A stretch of DNA of 64,000 bases from CAZIAK01 sp964537035 (lineage in GTDB: Bacteria > Planctomycetota > B15-G4), in NCBI GenBank assembly GCA_964537035.1, contig CAZIAK010000010.1, positions 1 to 64,000 on the forward strand. Reading direction: 5' to 3'. Numbering within the stretch: the first letter of the stretch is position 1; every line of letters starts with the position of its first letter. Below the pieces are notes generated by a model. It searched no databases, was not told where the DNA came from, and saw nothing but the letters and a program-made list of their open reading frames with translations. The translations under genes and the position numbers were made by a program. Below, one piece after another: positions 35,639 through 45,248 of the stretch.

Positions 35639-36831
35639 TGCTCAAAGAACACGGACGTGCGCCGCCGTGCCACATCAAGAACGCAGCCCAACCCCAACGC
35701 GGTGGCCAGGGTGGACGAGCCCCCGTAGGACACCAGGGGCAAGGGCAGCCCGGTCACCGGCAACATGCCCGTGGCGATGCCCAGATTCATGAAGGCCTGC
35801 CCGGCGATGAGGCTGGCCACGCCGACGCAGACCAGACGGCCGAAGGGCTCTCGGGTGCGATGGGCCACGCCGAGGATGCCCGCGGTGAGGGCCATGTAGA
35901 GCAACACCACCGTGGCCGTCCCGGACAGCCCCCACTCTTCGCCGATCACCGCATAGATGAAGTCAGAGTGGCGCACAGGCAGACGGTTGCTGCGATTCTG
36001 CAGACCTTCGCCCAGGCCAGCGCCGGTCAGGCCCCCGCTGCCGATGGCCACCACCGAGTAGAACTGCTGAAAACCCGTGCCCCGCTTGAGCCGGGAGATC
36101 TCCTGCTCGATGACCCGGGCGGCGCCGTGTTGTCGGGCCTGACGCATCTCTCGAGCCTCTGAGACACGGGCCGGGATCGACGTGGCGAACGAGTCGAGCC
36201 GTTCTTTCTGATAGGGCTTGAGCACGCCGGGCGTGTGGTAGGCCACCAGCACCAACACCAGCGAACCGATGCCCAGCATGAGCACATGACGTAGACGCGC
36301 ACCGCTCACCGAAACCATGGCCACGAAGACCGGCAGCAGCACGAGGGAGCTGCCCAGGTCGGGTTGACGGGCCACGCAGATCCAGGGGATGGCCAGGAGC
36401 AGAAACGGCACCAGGTAACTGCGCCAGGTGTTGGTCACGCCGCGATGCTGCAGGTGCCGCGCCAGGGCCAGCACCAAGCCCCACTTCATGAACTCGGAGG
36501 GCTGCAACTTGAAACCCAGGGGCAGACGAATCCAGCGATCGCTGCCCACCGTGGAGGGTTCGGCGAACAGGGGCATGAGCAGGAGAATGCCCACCAGCAG
36601 CGCGTAGATCTCCATGCTGCCGTCCCGCAGCCGCTGGATGCCCACCATGCAGAGCAGCAAGATAGCCGCCACGCTGGCGCCGACGAAGAGCAGCTGACGC
36701 ATCCAGAGGGACGGCGAACTCTCTGCGGTGGCGCTGTAGATGAAGGTCATGCCCATGGCGGCCAGAGCCACCGCCGGCAGCACCACGGTCCAGGCGATCT
36801 CGCCTCGCCTGAGAGCAGACATCAAGCTCAC
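35635..36831 (-). CDS. rodA: Rod-shape-determining SEDS glycosyltransferase
   Basis: A 398-aa polytopic protein of the SEDS family, which polymerises lipid II into glycan during side-wall growth, together with PBP2. Signatures: FIYSAT near the N-terminus, LQPSEFMKWGLVLALA, RQPDLGSSLVLLP and the C-terminal LPLPLVSYGGSSTLATALG block. It is assigned to RodA rather than FtsW by its place directly after mrdA. The start is GTG at 36831, overlapping the mrdA stop by 4 nt; an ATG at 36822 is an alternative. Confidence 0.93.
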   Translation of the reverse strand: MSLMSALRRGEIAWTVVLPAVALAAMGMTFIYSATAESSPSLWMRQLLFVGASVAAILLLCMVGIQRLRDGSMEIYALLVGILLLMPLFAEPSTVGSDRWIRLPLGFKLQPSEFMKWGLVLALARHLQHRGVTNTWRSYLVPFLLLAIPWICVARQPDLGSSLVLLPVFVAMVSVSGARLRHVLMLGIGSLVLVLVAYHTPGVLKPYQKERLDSFATSIPARVSEAREMRQARQHGAARVIEQEISRLKRGTGFQQFYSVVAIGSGGLTGAGLGEGLQNRSNRLPVRHSDFIYAVIGEEWGLSGTATVVLLYMALTAGILGVAHRTREPFGRLVCVGVASLIAGQAFMNLGIATGMLPVTGLPLPLVSYGGSSTLATALGLGCVLDVARRRTSVFFEQ

Positions 36832-39212
36832 CGGACCACCTCTTCTGGGCCCGGGGGCAACACTTCGCCGTCAAGGAACGCAGCCATGGCCGGATTGTCG
36901 AGCAGGTCGAGGAACACCGGCAGGGCGGCCTCCGAACCATGGAAGCCGCAGTCTTCGACCAGTACCGCGAAGGCCAGGCGCGGATTCTCTCTGGGGAGAA
37001 AACCTGCGAACCATGAGTGATCGCGACCACCATCCACCTGAGCCGTGCCTGTCTTGGCGGCGACGTGCTTGCCGATCTCGGGGAACTTCAGCAGCAGCTC
37101 ATGGCCCGTGCCCACGGACGCGTCGACCACGGCGGCCATGGCCTGGTGCACCGACTTCAGCCACCGGGACTCGACGCCTAGCGGCCGAGCGGTGCGGGAG
37201 GGTACGTCGCCGTAGCCCTCAACCGACGCGATCAGCTGGGGTGGCACCAAGGTGCCCGTGCCCAGGGCGCCCATCATCGACGCCACCTGCAAGGGCGTCA
37301 CATCGTCGAGAGGGTTCTGACCGATGGCCAGGCGCATGGCGTCCGTGCTGGTGTAGGGCCCGGGGCCCAGCGGTGTCCGAGCCTCGTGCACACCGTCTCC
37401 CACAGGCACGCCCAGCGCCGCCAGGGCTGGATTGCGATGCACGAGGCCAGAGCGCGTCCCGAAGCCCATGGAGTCGACCAGGGCCAGCAGTCGCTCCATG
37501 CCCAGGGCACGACCGACGTGATAGAAGAAGATGTTGCAGGACCGGGCCACGGCCTCGTTGACGGCGATGTCCCCATGAATGCCCAGGCAGCCCATGGTGC
37601 TGTTGCCCACCGCCAACTTGCCGCCACAGTGAAAAGTAGTGCTCTCGTCGATGACTCCGGCGGAGAGCGCTGCCAGGGCGACAGCCGGCTTGAACGTCGA
37701 CCCTGGAGGAGGCAGGTTCAGGCTGGCACCTGGATCGAAGGAGCGCTGATTCAAAGGCGCGTGCGCCTTGTCAGCGCTCATCCCTCCCCAGTCCTCGGTG
37801 TATTCTTGACGAGTGGGACGGGGCCCCGTGGCCGCGACGAGAATGTGCCCCGTGCGAGGGTCGATGAGCACCACCGAACCCATCCAGCGGGCAGGCGAGT
37901 CTGCCGCCTGCTCGGGCACTTTCGGCGCGGCCCGAAAGACCTCGTCGAGGGCCTGCTGCGCGGCCCGCTGCAAGGCGATGTCCAGGGTGAGCGTGACGTC
38001 CAGGCCACGAAGGGGATCGCGCTCGTCATGGCGGGTGGCCCGATCATCGATCACCTCGGTGACCCAACCCCGGCGACCTCGCAACACCTCTTCAAAGGCC
38101 AGCTCCACCCCCAGGCGACCGCGCTCCTCTGCAGCCCGGTAGTCTGTCTCGCGCACCATCACTACCAGCTCTTCGTAGCGACTCAGCTCCTCTGCGGTGA
38201 GGTCTTCGAGGCTGGCCAGATCGGCCAGCTCGATGCGATGGGACTCGGCGGGGGTCATGTCGTCTTCGCTGGGCTCACCGATGCGCCCCACGATCAGCGG
38301 GGCCACGTCAGCCACCGACGCCGGGTAGATGCGGCGGTCTTCGGTCTCGATGCTGAAGCCTGGGACATCGCCAGCACGAATCGCCACCATGGTCGTGGTG
38401 TCGTAGGGCACGGACTCCACGATGGTCTCTCGCTCGCCATCGAAGGCTGCGTGCAGCTCTTGCAGACGGCGATAGCTGTCCCGCAAGGTCGGCTCTGCGT
38501 CGCCCGTTTCAGAGCTTCGCGCTTCGACCTTGGCCACCCGACGGAGCACGGCGGCCGCTGCCTTGTCCATGGAGGTCACCAGATCGCCGGGCTTCAGCTC
38601 GGTGACCCGGCCCAGATCATTCAGCGCCGTAGCCTGCTTCGCAGCCCGCCGCTGGCAGCGAGCCAACCCCTCGGCGAAGCCCACGCACTCCGAGACCAGA
38701 CGGTCATGGGGCAGATCCTCCAGCGCCAGCACCGCCCGCAGCTCGTCCCACACGGCACTGCCGAAGAGGCGAGCCAAGTAGAAACCAAAGTCGAGCCGGC
38801 GCTGGCGTGGCTGAATGTCTGCGATCATGCCCACGGTCACATCGGCCAGGGCCAGCACGCCCCGGTCGAGATGTTCGTAGGCCTGGGACACGGTGGGCCG
38901 GTGCTCTCCGGCCTCGTCCCACTGCAGCGACCACCAGGCCAGAGCCGCTTGACCAGCGACCGAGCCTCGACGCCAATCGCGGTAGGTGAACACCAGATCG
39001 TGAGCCTCGACCGCGGCAGCCAAGGGTTGACCGTTGCGATCGAGGATCCAGCCCCGGCTGAAGGACCGGGCCACGTAGCGCGCCGAGCTCCGTTCAGACT
39101 CACGGCTCCACATGCCCTGTTCGACGACCTGCAGCCTCACCAGGCGGACCAGAACGGCGGCGAAACAGAACATGGCCATGACGAAGACCACAGCCACGCG
39201 CTGGCGTCTCAT
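36828..39212 (-). CDS. mrdA: Penicillin-binding protein 2 (elongasome transpeptidase)
   Basis: A 794-aa class B PBP with a single N-terminal membrane segment (about 5-27, VAVVFVMAMFCFAAVLVRL). It cross-links peptidoglycan during elongation. Transpeptidase motifs are intact: STFK near residue 505, SCN near 557 and KTGTAQ near 719. At 794 aa it is longer than E. coli PBP2 (633 aa); the extra length is an expanded helical pedestal region between about 70 and 330. The ATG at 39212 overlaps the mreD stop (ATGA), and the stop overlaps the rodA start. Confidence 0.94.
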   Translation of the reverse strand: MRRQRVAVVFVMAMFCFAAVLVRLVRLQVVEQGMWSRESERSSARYVARSFSRGWILDRNGQPLAAAVEAHDLVFTYRDWRRGSVAGQAALAWWSLQWDEAGEHRPTVSQAYEHLDRGVLALADVTVGMIADIQPRQRRLDFGFYLARLFGSAVWDELRAVLALEDLPHDRLVSECVGFAEGLARCQRRAAKQATALNDLGRVTELKPGDLVTSMDKAAAAVLRRVAKVEARSSETGDAEPTLRDSYRRLQELHAAFDGERETIVESVPYDTTTMVAIRAGDVPGFSIETEDRRIYPASVADVAPLIVGRIGEPSEDDMTPAESHRIELADLASLEDLTAEELSRYEELVVMVRETDYRAAEERGRLGVELAFEEVLRGRRGWVTEVIDDRATRHDERDPLRGLDVTLTLDIALQRAAQQALDEVFRAAPKVPEQAADSPARWMGSVVLIDPRTGHILVAATGPRPTRQEYTEDWGGMSADKAHAPLNQRSFDPGASLNLPPPGSTFKPAVALAALSAGVIDESTTFHCGGKLAVGNSTMGCLGIHGDIAVNEAVARSCNIFFYHVGRALGMERLLALVDSMGFGTRSGLVHRNPALAALGVPVGDGVHEARTPLGPGPYTSTDAMRLAIGQNPLDDVTPLQVASMMGALGTGTLVPPQLIASVEGYGDVPSRTARPLGVESRWLKSVHQAMAAVVDASVGTGHELLLKFPEIGKHVAAKTGTAQVDGGRDHSWFAGFLPRENPRLAFAVLVEDCGFHGSEAALPVFLDLLDNPAMAAFLDGEVLPPGPEEVVR

Positions 39213-39667
39213 CCGTGGGCTCCCGCCAAGCGCTCGCTGGGCCGGTAGACCCAGAGCAGCGGCACCCCTGCCAGGACTCCCCAGAACAGCTCTTCTCCTG
39301 CGATCACAGAGGCGCCCCAGACCCAGCTCAATGCTGCAGCACTGCACCACCACACCAGGGCCAGGAGCAGCCCCCCGAGCAGGACACCGCTGCGGCCCTG
39401 ACGGCGCAGGCCCCGGCGCACGGCAGCCACGACCACCATGGCGGCCCAGGCGCAGAGCACCTGTCCACCGGCGGGCTCGATCAACACCAACGCTCGCACC
39501 CAGCCCACCATCATGGCCACCCATGGCAGCTGCCGCCGAGGGCAGGACAAGGCCAGAGCCGTGCCCACGATCACCAGCGGGTCAGGTGCGACGGGACCCA
39601 GCCAGGCCCGGCTCACGGCCCACAGCTGTCCAGCCAGGAGAGCAGCCCCCAGGGCAACCAGGATCAC
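39209..39667 (-). CDS. mreD: Rod shape-determining protein MreD
   Basis: A 152-aa, very hydrophobic protein with about five membrane segments. It has little recognisable motif, as is usual for MreD, and is assigned mainly by size, topology and position between mreC and mrdA. The start is GTG at 39667, overlapping the mreC stop by 4 nt. MreD is an integral membrane part of the elongasome. Confidence 0.82.
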   Translation of the reverse strand: MILVALGAALLAGQLWAVSRAWLGPVAPDPLVIVGTALALSCPRRQLPWVAMMVGWVRALVLIEPAGGQVLCAWAAMVVVAAVRRGLRRQGRSGVLLGGLLLALVWWCSAAALSWVWGASVIAGEELFWGVLAGVPLLWVYRPSERLAGAHG

Positions 39668-40884
39668 CGGGACAGTACCGTCACCGGCTGGTTCGGGTCG
39701 AAGTCACCCAGGTCGACGGTGAGGCGACCATGATCTTGTGGGCCCAGCCGGCCCACCGCCAGGCCACCCCAACCGGGCAGGCCGCAGAACACGGGCAGGC
39801 CCTCTTGGGGCTGCCAGTCAAACGGCCAGGCTCCAGCGCTCAAACCCACGGGGATCAGCTGCCCCTCGGTGTCGCCAACGAGCAGGGACCGTCGGGGCAG
39901 GGCTCGGGAGACGATGGCACTCAGGGGCCCCACCGATTCGACCCGACCCACCCAACGATGCTCTTGGATCACGTCGTCCCCTCGGTTCACGCCCTGAGCC
40001 AAGCCCTGATTGAGATGCCAGCGTTGGGCTCCCGGCAAGGTGCGCAGCAAGCGCCCCTGCAGAGACCGCCGTGGCAAGTGGGCCTCGAGGGGCGCCTCGA
40101 TGGTGACCAGGGCCAGGGACCCCGGGTCTAGCAGAGACTCAAGGGCCGGTTCATCGCGGGTGTGCAAGGCCACGGCGCCACCCGGAAGGTCTGTCTCCTG
40201 GGGCGCCACTCGGCCCAGGGCCAAACCGGCGGGCAGTGTGTCCCCCAGTGCAGAGGCGTTGCGGCTCAGGGCCAGCTGTCCGGGCATGGGGCGAATGCGC
40301 CGGCTGCGCAGGACCACCGTGGGCGCCTCTTCGCGACTGGCCACCAGAAAACGCAGGGATCCGTCCTCCCAGGTGGCAGCCACAGGGCGGGCCTGGGGAT
40401 GGCCGAGCAACGCCACACGGGCCTGACCGTCCACCACGACCTGTTCTGTCCGACGGCTCCACGGACGGAGGAAGCCCAGCAGCACCCCACGATGGGTGAC
40501 GGGAGAATCGACCTCGAGTTCGACATCGGGCACCTGCAGGATGACCTCTTGGCGCCGGGCGTCGTAGCCCTCAACCGACACCACATAGGGTGCGGTGTCC
40601 GGGCGTGGCAGGGGTGGCCTGTGGGCCACGGCGTCGACCCAGGCAGCCCAAGCCAGATGGGAGGCGTCACCGTCGGCGTCCCCATCGGCAGCAGGACCAG
40701 CTTCAGCGGCAGCTGCCGAGTCTGGAGCGAGCTCGTCGTGGCTCACAGGCATCCAGCCAGCCAGGACGTCCTCACCCAAGAACAAGGCGGGGACCAGGAC
40801 CTGCTCCGCCGAGCGCACCCAGGACACATCGCACAGGGACGCCACGCAGAGCGCCGCTGCGACGATCCCGGCACGGGACTTCAT
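39664..40884 (-). CDS. mreC: Rod shape-determining protein MreC (divergent)
   Basis: A 406-aa protein with an N-terminal hydrophobic segment (about 5-20) and a periplasmic beta-rich C-terminal half. The latter includes the second MreC barrel (about 290-345) with DDVIQEHRWVGRVESVGPLS. It is longer and more divergent than E. coli MreC (367 aa), with an Ala/Asp-rich insert at about 54-75. The assignment rests on topology and on gene order after mreB. It links cytoplasmic MreB to the periplasmic synthases. Confidence 0.83.
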   Translation of the reverse strand: MKSRAGIVAAALCVASLCDVSWVRSAEQVLVPALFLGEDVLAGWMPVSHDELAPDSAAAAEAGPAADGDADGDASHLAWAAWVDAVAHRPPLPRPDTAPYVVSVEGYDARRQEVILQVPDVELEVDSPVTHRGVLLGFLRPWSRRTEQVVVDGQARVALLGHPQARPVAATWEDGSLRFLVASREEAPTVVLRSRRIRPMPGQLALSRNASALGDTLPAGLALGRVAPQETDLPGGAVALHTRDEPALESLLDPGSLALVTIEAPLEAHLPRRSLQGRLLRTLPGAQRWHLNQGLAQGVNRGDDVIQEHRWVGRVESVGPLSAIVSRALPRRSLLVGDTEGQLIPVGLSAGAWPFDWQPQEGLPVFCGLPGWGGLAVGRLGPQDHGRLTVDLGDFDPNQPVTVLSR

Positions 40885-40938
40885 GGGCAGGTCACCAGAC
40901 TCACTGGGCTCACAAGGGTCGCTGACGACACGCTAGGT

Positions 40939-42000
40939 TCAGGCTGCCTGCTCGTCCGCTCCGGACTCCAACACGCGGCTGTACAGGTCGAGCTGGTTGA
41001 GGAACTCGCCAGTCCCCCTGGCCACGCTGGAGAGCGGATCTTCGGCCACACGTACGGGCAGCTGCACCTCTTGCTCGATGATCTTGTCGAGGCCGCGCAG
41101 CAAGGCGCCACCGCCGCAGAGGGTGATGCCCTCGTTGACCAGATCGGAGGCCAGTTCAGGCGGCGTGTTTTCGAGTGTGGTGCGAATGGTCTGGATGATC
41201 GACGTGACCGGCTCGAGCAACGCCTCGCGGATCTCCACGCTGGTGACCAGGGTGCGCCGGGGCAGCCCGATCATGAGGTCTCGTCCGGCGACCTCCATCT
41301 CGAGTTCCTTGTCGAGGGGCGACGCCGAGCCCAGGGCCATCTTGATGCGCTCGGCGGTCTGGTCGCCGATGAGCAAGTTGTAGTTGCGGCGCATGTAGTT
41401 GACGATCGCTTCGTCGAGATGGTCACCGGCGACCCGAATCGACTCGCAGTGCACCAGGCCGAAGAGGGACATGACCGCGACCTCGGTGGTGCCGCCACCG
41501 ATATCGACGATCATGGAGGCCTGGGGATCCGCCACGGGCATGCCCGCACCGATACCCGCAGCCATGGGCTCGCTGACCAGGTAGACCTTGCGCGCCCCGG
41601 CCCGTTCGGCCGAGTTGATCACCGCCCGCCGCTCGACGGCAGTGATGCCGGAGGGGATGGCGATGACGATGCGAGGCCGCACCAGCACGCTGCGGTTGTG
41701 CACCTTGCGGATGAAGTAGCGCAGCATCTTCTCGGTCACCTCGAAGTCGGCGATCACGCCGTTCTTCAGGGGCCGGATGGCCTGGATGCTCCCGGGCGTC
41801 TTGCCCAGCATCTCCTTGGCTTGCAGACCGACGGCGTTGCCGTTGAGCAGCACCTCGTTGGTGCCCTTCTTGACCGCGACCACCGATGGCTCGTTCAGCA
41901 CGATGCCTTCGTTGGGGATACAGACCAACGTGTTGGCCGTACCCAGGTCGATGCCCATGTCGATCGAAAATTTACCGATCACCCATTCGAATGCTTTCAT
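40939..42000 (-). CDS. mreB: Actin-like rod shape protein MreB
   Basis: A 353-aa bacterial actin. The nucleotide-binding signatures are intact: MGIDLGTANTLVCI (phosphate 1, about 15-28), SMIVDIGGGTTEVAVM (phosphate 2, about 160-175) and LCGGGALLRGLDK (adenosine motif, about 292-304). A good Shine-Dalgarno (GGGGAG) precedes the ATG. It leads the coupled operon mreB-mreC-mreD-mrdA-rodA-mini-CorA. Fifty-four nt separate it from mreC. It implies a rod-shaped or otherwise laterally growing cell with peptidoglycan. Confidence 0.97.
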   Translation of the reverse strand: MKAFEWVIGKFSIDMGIDLGTANTLVCIPNEGIVLNEPSVVAVKKGTNEVLLNGNAVGLQAKEMLGKTPGSIQAIRPLKNGVIADFEVTEKMLRYFIRKVHNRSVLVRPRIVIAIPSGITAVERRAVINSAERAGARKVYLVSEPMAAGIGAGMPVADPQASMIVDIGGGTTEVAVMSLFGLVHCESIRVAGDHLDEAIVNYMRRNYNLLIGDQTAERIKMALGSASPLDKELEMEVAGRDLMIGLPRRTLVTSVEIREALLEPVTSIIQTIRTTLENTPPELASDLVNEGITLCGGGALLRGLDKIIEQEVQLPVRVAEDPLSSVARGTGEFLNQLDLYSRVLESGADEQAA

Positions 42001-42487
42001 GGATGACTCCCCATGTGTTGGGAGCCCCCGGGCCTACGGCGCGAGGTTCGCCGACCCAGGTGCCCGACGGACTGCTGCCCTCGGAACGAGCCGTCCGCTT
42101 CGCCATCTCCTCGAGCCCGGCGAGTCCGGGTCCGTGAGCACGGATCGACGGCCACATTGGAGCAGGATCCACCCCTTGATGGAACGACGAAACCTGAATG
42201 TTGGGGGTCGGCCCGTGGCCAACCACGACGCGTGGTGCGTTCGGATTCGTGCTTGTCGCGATCAGCGCCTCACGCTCGCCACGGCGAGAGCAACAACTGA
42301 CATCGGCTTGCCGATGGTGACGCAGCTCTTCCCAGCCCCTGGCGGCGACCCGATCGCCCCGAACACACCGCGAGCCCCGTCAGCGCTTCCACCGTGCAGT
42401 GGATGGTCAGACGGGGCTCACGAAGTTCGGTTCGGAGAGGTCAGCCAGGGCTGCCGACCTCGAAGGGCCAGGTCAGCCCAGGAGGGT
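42001..42487. other. 487-nt gene-free region upstream of mreB
   Basis: This region holds the presumed mreB promoter. It also holds a hairpin (42372-42429) that could end the upstream small-protein transcript. Short open frames are present but have neither start signals nor convincing composition. No RNA gene or riboswitch is recognised. Confidence 0.45.
42372..42429 (-). terminator. Nested hairpin downstream of the small membrane protein gene
   Basis: A perfect 10-bp stem, GAGCCCCGTC (42372-42381) with GACGGGGCTC (42420-42429), encloses a second small stem (TCCAC/GTGGA). It lies about 60 nt after the stop of the 64-aa membrane protein gene. No T-run follows on the minus strand. Confidence 0.35.
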
Positions 42488-42682
42488 TCAGCCGCCGAAC
42501 ATGCCCTTGCCGAAGCTGCTACCCAGTTCGATCTGGGACAGGATCAGCGCAACGAGCAGGGACACGAAGGTCACCAGGACCAAGCTGCCCTCGATGCCAG
42601 CGGGCTGCCCGCCTTGCTCTTGCTCTTCGACTTCGAAATCGGCGCTCTTCTTGGAGCGTCCACCACTTCGTGCCTTGGCCAT
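42488..42682 (-). CDS. 64-aa single-pass membrane protein
   Basis: A small protein with a basic N-terminus (MAKARSGGRSKKSADFEVEE) and one transmembrane segment (about 33-51, SLVLVTFVSLLVALILSQI), ending in a Gly/Phe-rich tail. It is supported as a gene by a strong AGGAG Shine-Dalgarno 6-8 nt before the ATG and by its place 41 nt after a membrane coiled-coil gene on the same strand. No family recognised. Its position just upstream of mreB suggests, but does not show, an envelope role. Confidence 0.75.
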   Translation of the reverse strand: MAKARSGGRSKKSADFEVEEQEQGGQPAGIEGSLVLVTFVSLLVALILSQIELGSSFGKGMFGG

Positions 42683-42723
42683 ATTAACTCCTGATCTTTC
42701 GAAGGGAGGCGGGAGGTCCGGCC

Positions 42724-43578
42724 TTAGAGCCGGGTGCTCGCCAGGGCGAAACGCTGAATGCCCGGGCCGTCTTCCTTCTCGGCTTCGATGGTCGCCGTGG
42801 CGTAGTTCGGGTGGACCTGGTCGACCTTGACCTGGCCCAGGTAGCCGTCCTTGGTGTTGTAGATCTCGAAGGTGTAGCCGAGCTCCACGCCGTCGTTGGC
42901 ACCCTTGTTCAGGATCACGAAGCCGTACTCGGCATCGACGTCAGCCACCTCGGCGTGAATCGTGGGCATGCCCAGGATCAGCGAGGGGTTGAAGCCTGCA
43001 TCGACAGCGACCTCGACCAGCATCTCGGCGTCGTGGGCCCGCATCAGGGCTGCGGACTTCTCGTCTTCGAGCATGGCGATCTGGCGCGTCAGGGCGGTGG
43101 CGCGGTCGACCGCGTCGCGGCGGGCCTGCTCGGCCTGACGCGCGTCATCGAGAGCATTCTGGGCCTGGCCGGTCAGGTCGTCGTTACGATCTTGCAGGTC
43201 ACGGTTGGCCTGGTCGCGAGCGCTCAGGTCACCCTGAAGCAGCGAGTAGTTCGAGGTGAGCTTGGAGAGGTTGCCATCGAGTTCGCGGTTCTCGGCGTCC
43301 TGCTTCTGGGCGGCGCCCTCGGCGTTGGAGGCCCGGACTTCCAGGTCTTGCTTGTCCTCCTCAAGACGCTGCTTCTCGTGCTCGACGGAGCGCAACTCAG
43401 CCACACGGTCGCTCAGTTGCTGATCGAAATCAGCCTGGGCGTCTGCCAGCTGCTGCTCAAGGCCCGCGTTCTCCTCAAGCGTTGTCTTGGTGTTCTGGAG
43501 CAAAGCTCCGAGTGAACCCACAACCAGCAGGGAGAGCACCAGGTTCACGACAACGAAGATCTTGCCGACACTGCTCAT
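42724..43578 (-). CDS. Membrane-anchored coiled-coil protein
   Basis: A 284-aa protein: an N-terminal membrane anchor (about 7-26, VVVNLVLSLLVVGSLGALL), a long coiled coil (about 30-185) and a C-terminal beta-type domain (about 200-284). The latter contains YGFVILNKGANDGVELGYTF, a phrase like those in periplasmic barrel domains such as MreC's (G..DGV..G...). No enzyme motif. It is probably an extracytoplasmic scaffold made with the 64-aa protein. Its place upstream of the mre operon fits a cell-envelope function. The exact family is not recognised. Confidence 0.78.
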   Translation of the reverse strand: MSSVGKIFVVVNLVLSLLVVGSLGALLQNTKTTLEENAGLEQQLADAQADFDQQLSDRVAELRSVEHEKQRLEEDKQDLEVRASNAEGAAQKQDAENRELDGNLSKLTSNYSLLQGDLSARDQANRDLQDRNDDLTGQAQNALDDARQAEQARRDAVDRATALTRQIAMLEDEKSAALMRAHDAEMLVEVAVDAGFNPSLILGMPTIHAEVADVDAEYGFVILNKGANDGVELGYTFEIYNTKDGYLGQVKVDQVHPNYATATIEAEKEDGPGIQRFALASTRL

Positions 43579-43848
43579 ATGATCTCGCGCAGGCCAGTGG
43601 CCCGAGCCTCATTTTCGGGGATTACGACGGACGAGAACGGACGAAATAGGCGTTCGAAACGCCGATTCGGCTGCGATGAAGCAGTCGGTTGTGGGAAGCC
43701 TAAGGAGGTGTCAGGTCAGTGTCAAGCGAGCGACCCGACCGGGAACTCCCTCGCGCTGGTGAAGCCAAATAGAGCGGCCCGCCCGCTCGGTGACAGAGTC
43801 TCCCGGTGAAGGGCCCCCGAGCGGGCATCCCCGAGCAGGCCTGATGGC

Positions 43849-45045
43849 TCAGGCTGCTGGCAGTGAGGGCAGCCGAAACACAGGGCAAGGCGTGCCTGAG
43901 GCCGCCTCCCCGTCCCCCCGCTCTACCCAGGCGAAGGCGTCGCAGCGTGACATGCAGACCAGATCGCCCGAACCATGCCAGCCTTCGAAGGCCAGCCCGT
44001 CCGCCAGGACCCGCACAGGAATCAACAGGTCGCGGCTCGGGTTCCGGCGCACGGGCGCCAGGAGTGGCAGATTGGCCTCGGGCCAGGGGCCAGGCTCGCC
44101 CCCCGCCAAGCGCTCCAGGGCCAGGCCCACCAGGACTCGGCCCGTCATCAGAGCGGCCACCGGATTCCCCGGGAGGCAGAAGACGGCGCTGTCCCCGCAG
44201 CTGTGAAACAGGGTGGGCTTTCCCGGCTTGACCGACAGTTTTCTGAAATGGCATCGGGCACCGAACGACTCCACCACCTCGGCGGAGAAGTCGTACCGGC
44301 CCACGGATGAGCCGCCCGTGAGCACCACGATGTCTGCGCTCAGGGCCTGCTTGACCAGGCGAGCCAGGTCTTCACGGGTGTCAGCGGCCACCCCCAAGGT
44401 GGTGACCTCTGCCCCCATGGCCCTGAACAGCGAGGCCAGAGCCGGCCCGTTGCTCTCTCTGATCTGACCGCGCCTGATCGGGTGTCCGGGAGGCACAAGC
44501 TCGTCGCCAGAGGTGAGCAGGGCCACTCGAGGCCGGGCCTGAACCACCACTTCTGCCGCTCCCGAGGCGATCAGCAGGGACAACCCCAGGGTCGTGACCA
44601 ACTCGCCGGCGTGACCAACCACGGCCCCTTGCGCCAGGTCTTCTCCCTGGGGAGCGACGTTCTGGCCGGGGATCACGGGCTTCGACAGCCGCACCCCCTC
44701 TCCGTCTTCGGTGGTCCATTCGACCTGGATCACCGCGTCTGCCCCGGGAGGCAGGGGGGCGCCGGTCATGATCGCCCGAGCCGTGCCCTGGGGCAGGGGC
44801 AGCTCCCCTGTAGCCCCCGCCGCGACCTCTCCGTCGACCGGCAGCAGCACGCCCTCGCCCGAGTCGGCGGCGTGCACGGCGTAGCCGTCCATCATGACCC
44901 GGTCAAAGGGGGGCATGTCGCTGTCGGAGCGGACATCTTCTGCCAGGCGCCGGCCCACGCAGTCCTGCACGGCGAGCCGTTCTTGGCGCTCCAACGGGCT
45001 GAGCTGGTCGAGGACGATACCGCGGGCTTCTCGAATCGAGATCAC
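43849..45045 (-). CDS. moeA: Molybdopterin molybdenumtransferase
   Basis: A 398-aa MoeA, which inserts molybdate into adenylylated molybdopterin in the cytosol. Signatures: SDMPPFDRVMMDGYAV (about 43-58), GEVAAGATGELPL, the MTGAPLPPGADAV block (about 93-105), LLTSGDELVPPGHP (about 178-191) and VLTGGSSVGRYDF (about 244-256). VFCLPGNPVAALM follows. A GTG at 45045 gives the family-typical start ISIREAR; in-frame ATGs at 45099 and 45126 would add a basic leader and are less likely. Inference: the cell makes at least one molybdoenzyme. Confidence 0.92.
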   Translation of the reverse strand: MISIREARGIVLDQLSPLERQERLAVQDCVGRRLAEDVRSDSDMPPFDRVMMDGYAVHAADSGEGVLLPVDGEVAAGATGELPLPQGTARAIMTGAPLPPGADAVIQVEWTTEDGEGVRLSKPVIPGQNVAPQGEDLAQGAVVGHAGELVTTLGLSLLIASGAAEVVVQARPRVALLTSGDELVPPGHPIRRGQIRESNGPALASLFRAMGAEVTTLGVAADTREDLARLVKQALSADIVVLTGGSSVGRYDFSAEVVESFGARCHFRKLSVKPGKPTLFHSCGDSAVFCLPGNPVAALMTGRVLVGLALERLAGGEPGPWPEANLPLLAPVRRNPSRDLLIPVRVLADGLAFEGWHGSGDLVCMSRCDAFAWVERGDGEAASGTPCPVFRLPSLPAA

Positions 45046-45248
45046 GATGTGGGCTGGCTCCCAAGGGGTGGGCGGGGTGGCGATCCGATGACGTACCATA
45101 CGCCGGTCCTGAAGCTTCTCGCCCATGCACTAAGCTGGCGCCGCCCCAGGGCCACTGATGGCGACGCCCGTTGTCACCCACCCTTCGGCACGGGCCCGAT
45201 CCAGCTGTGTGGATCTGCCCAGCACTGCAGCCCCGGATCCTGCCCGCG

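Noticed and set aside
37386..42006. Long plus-strand frames across mrdA, mreC and mreB
   Set aside because: They lie opposite a coupled operon with clear PBP2, MreC and MreB motifs and have the skewed composition of reversed coding sequence.
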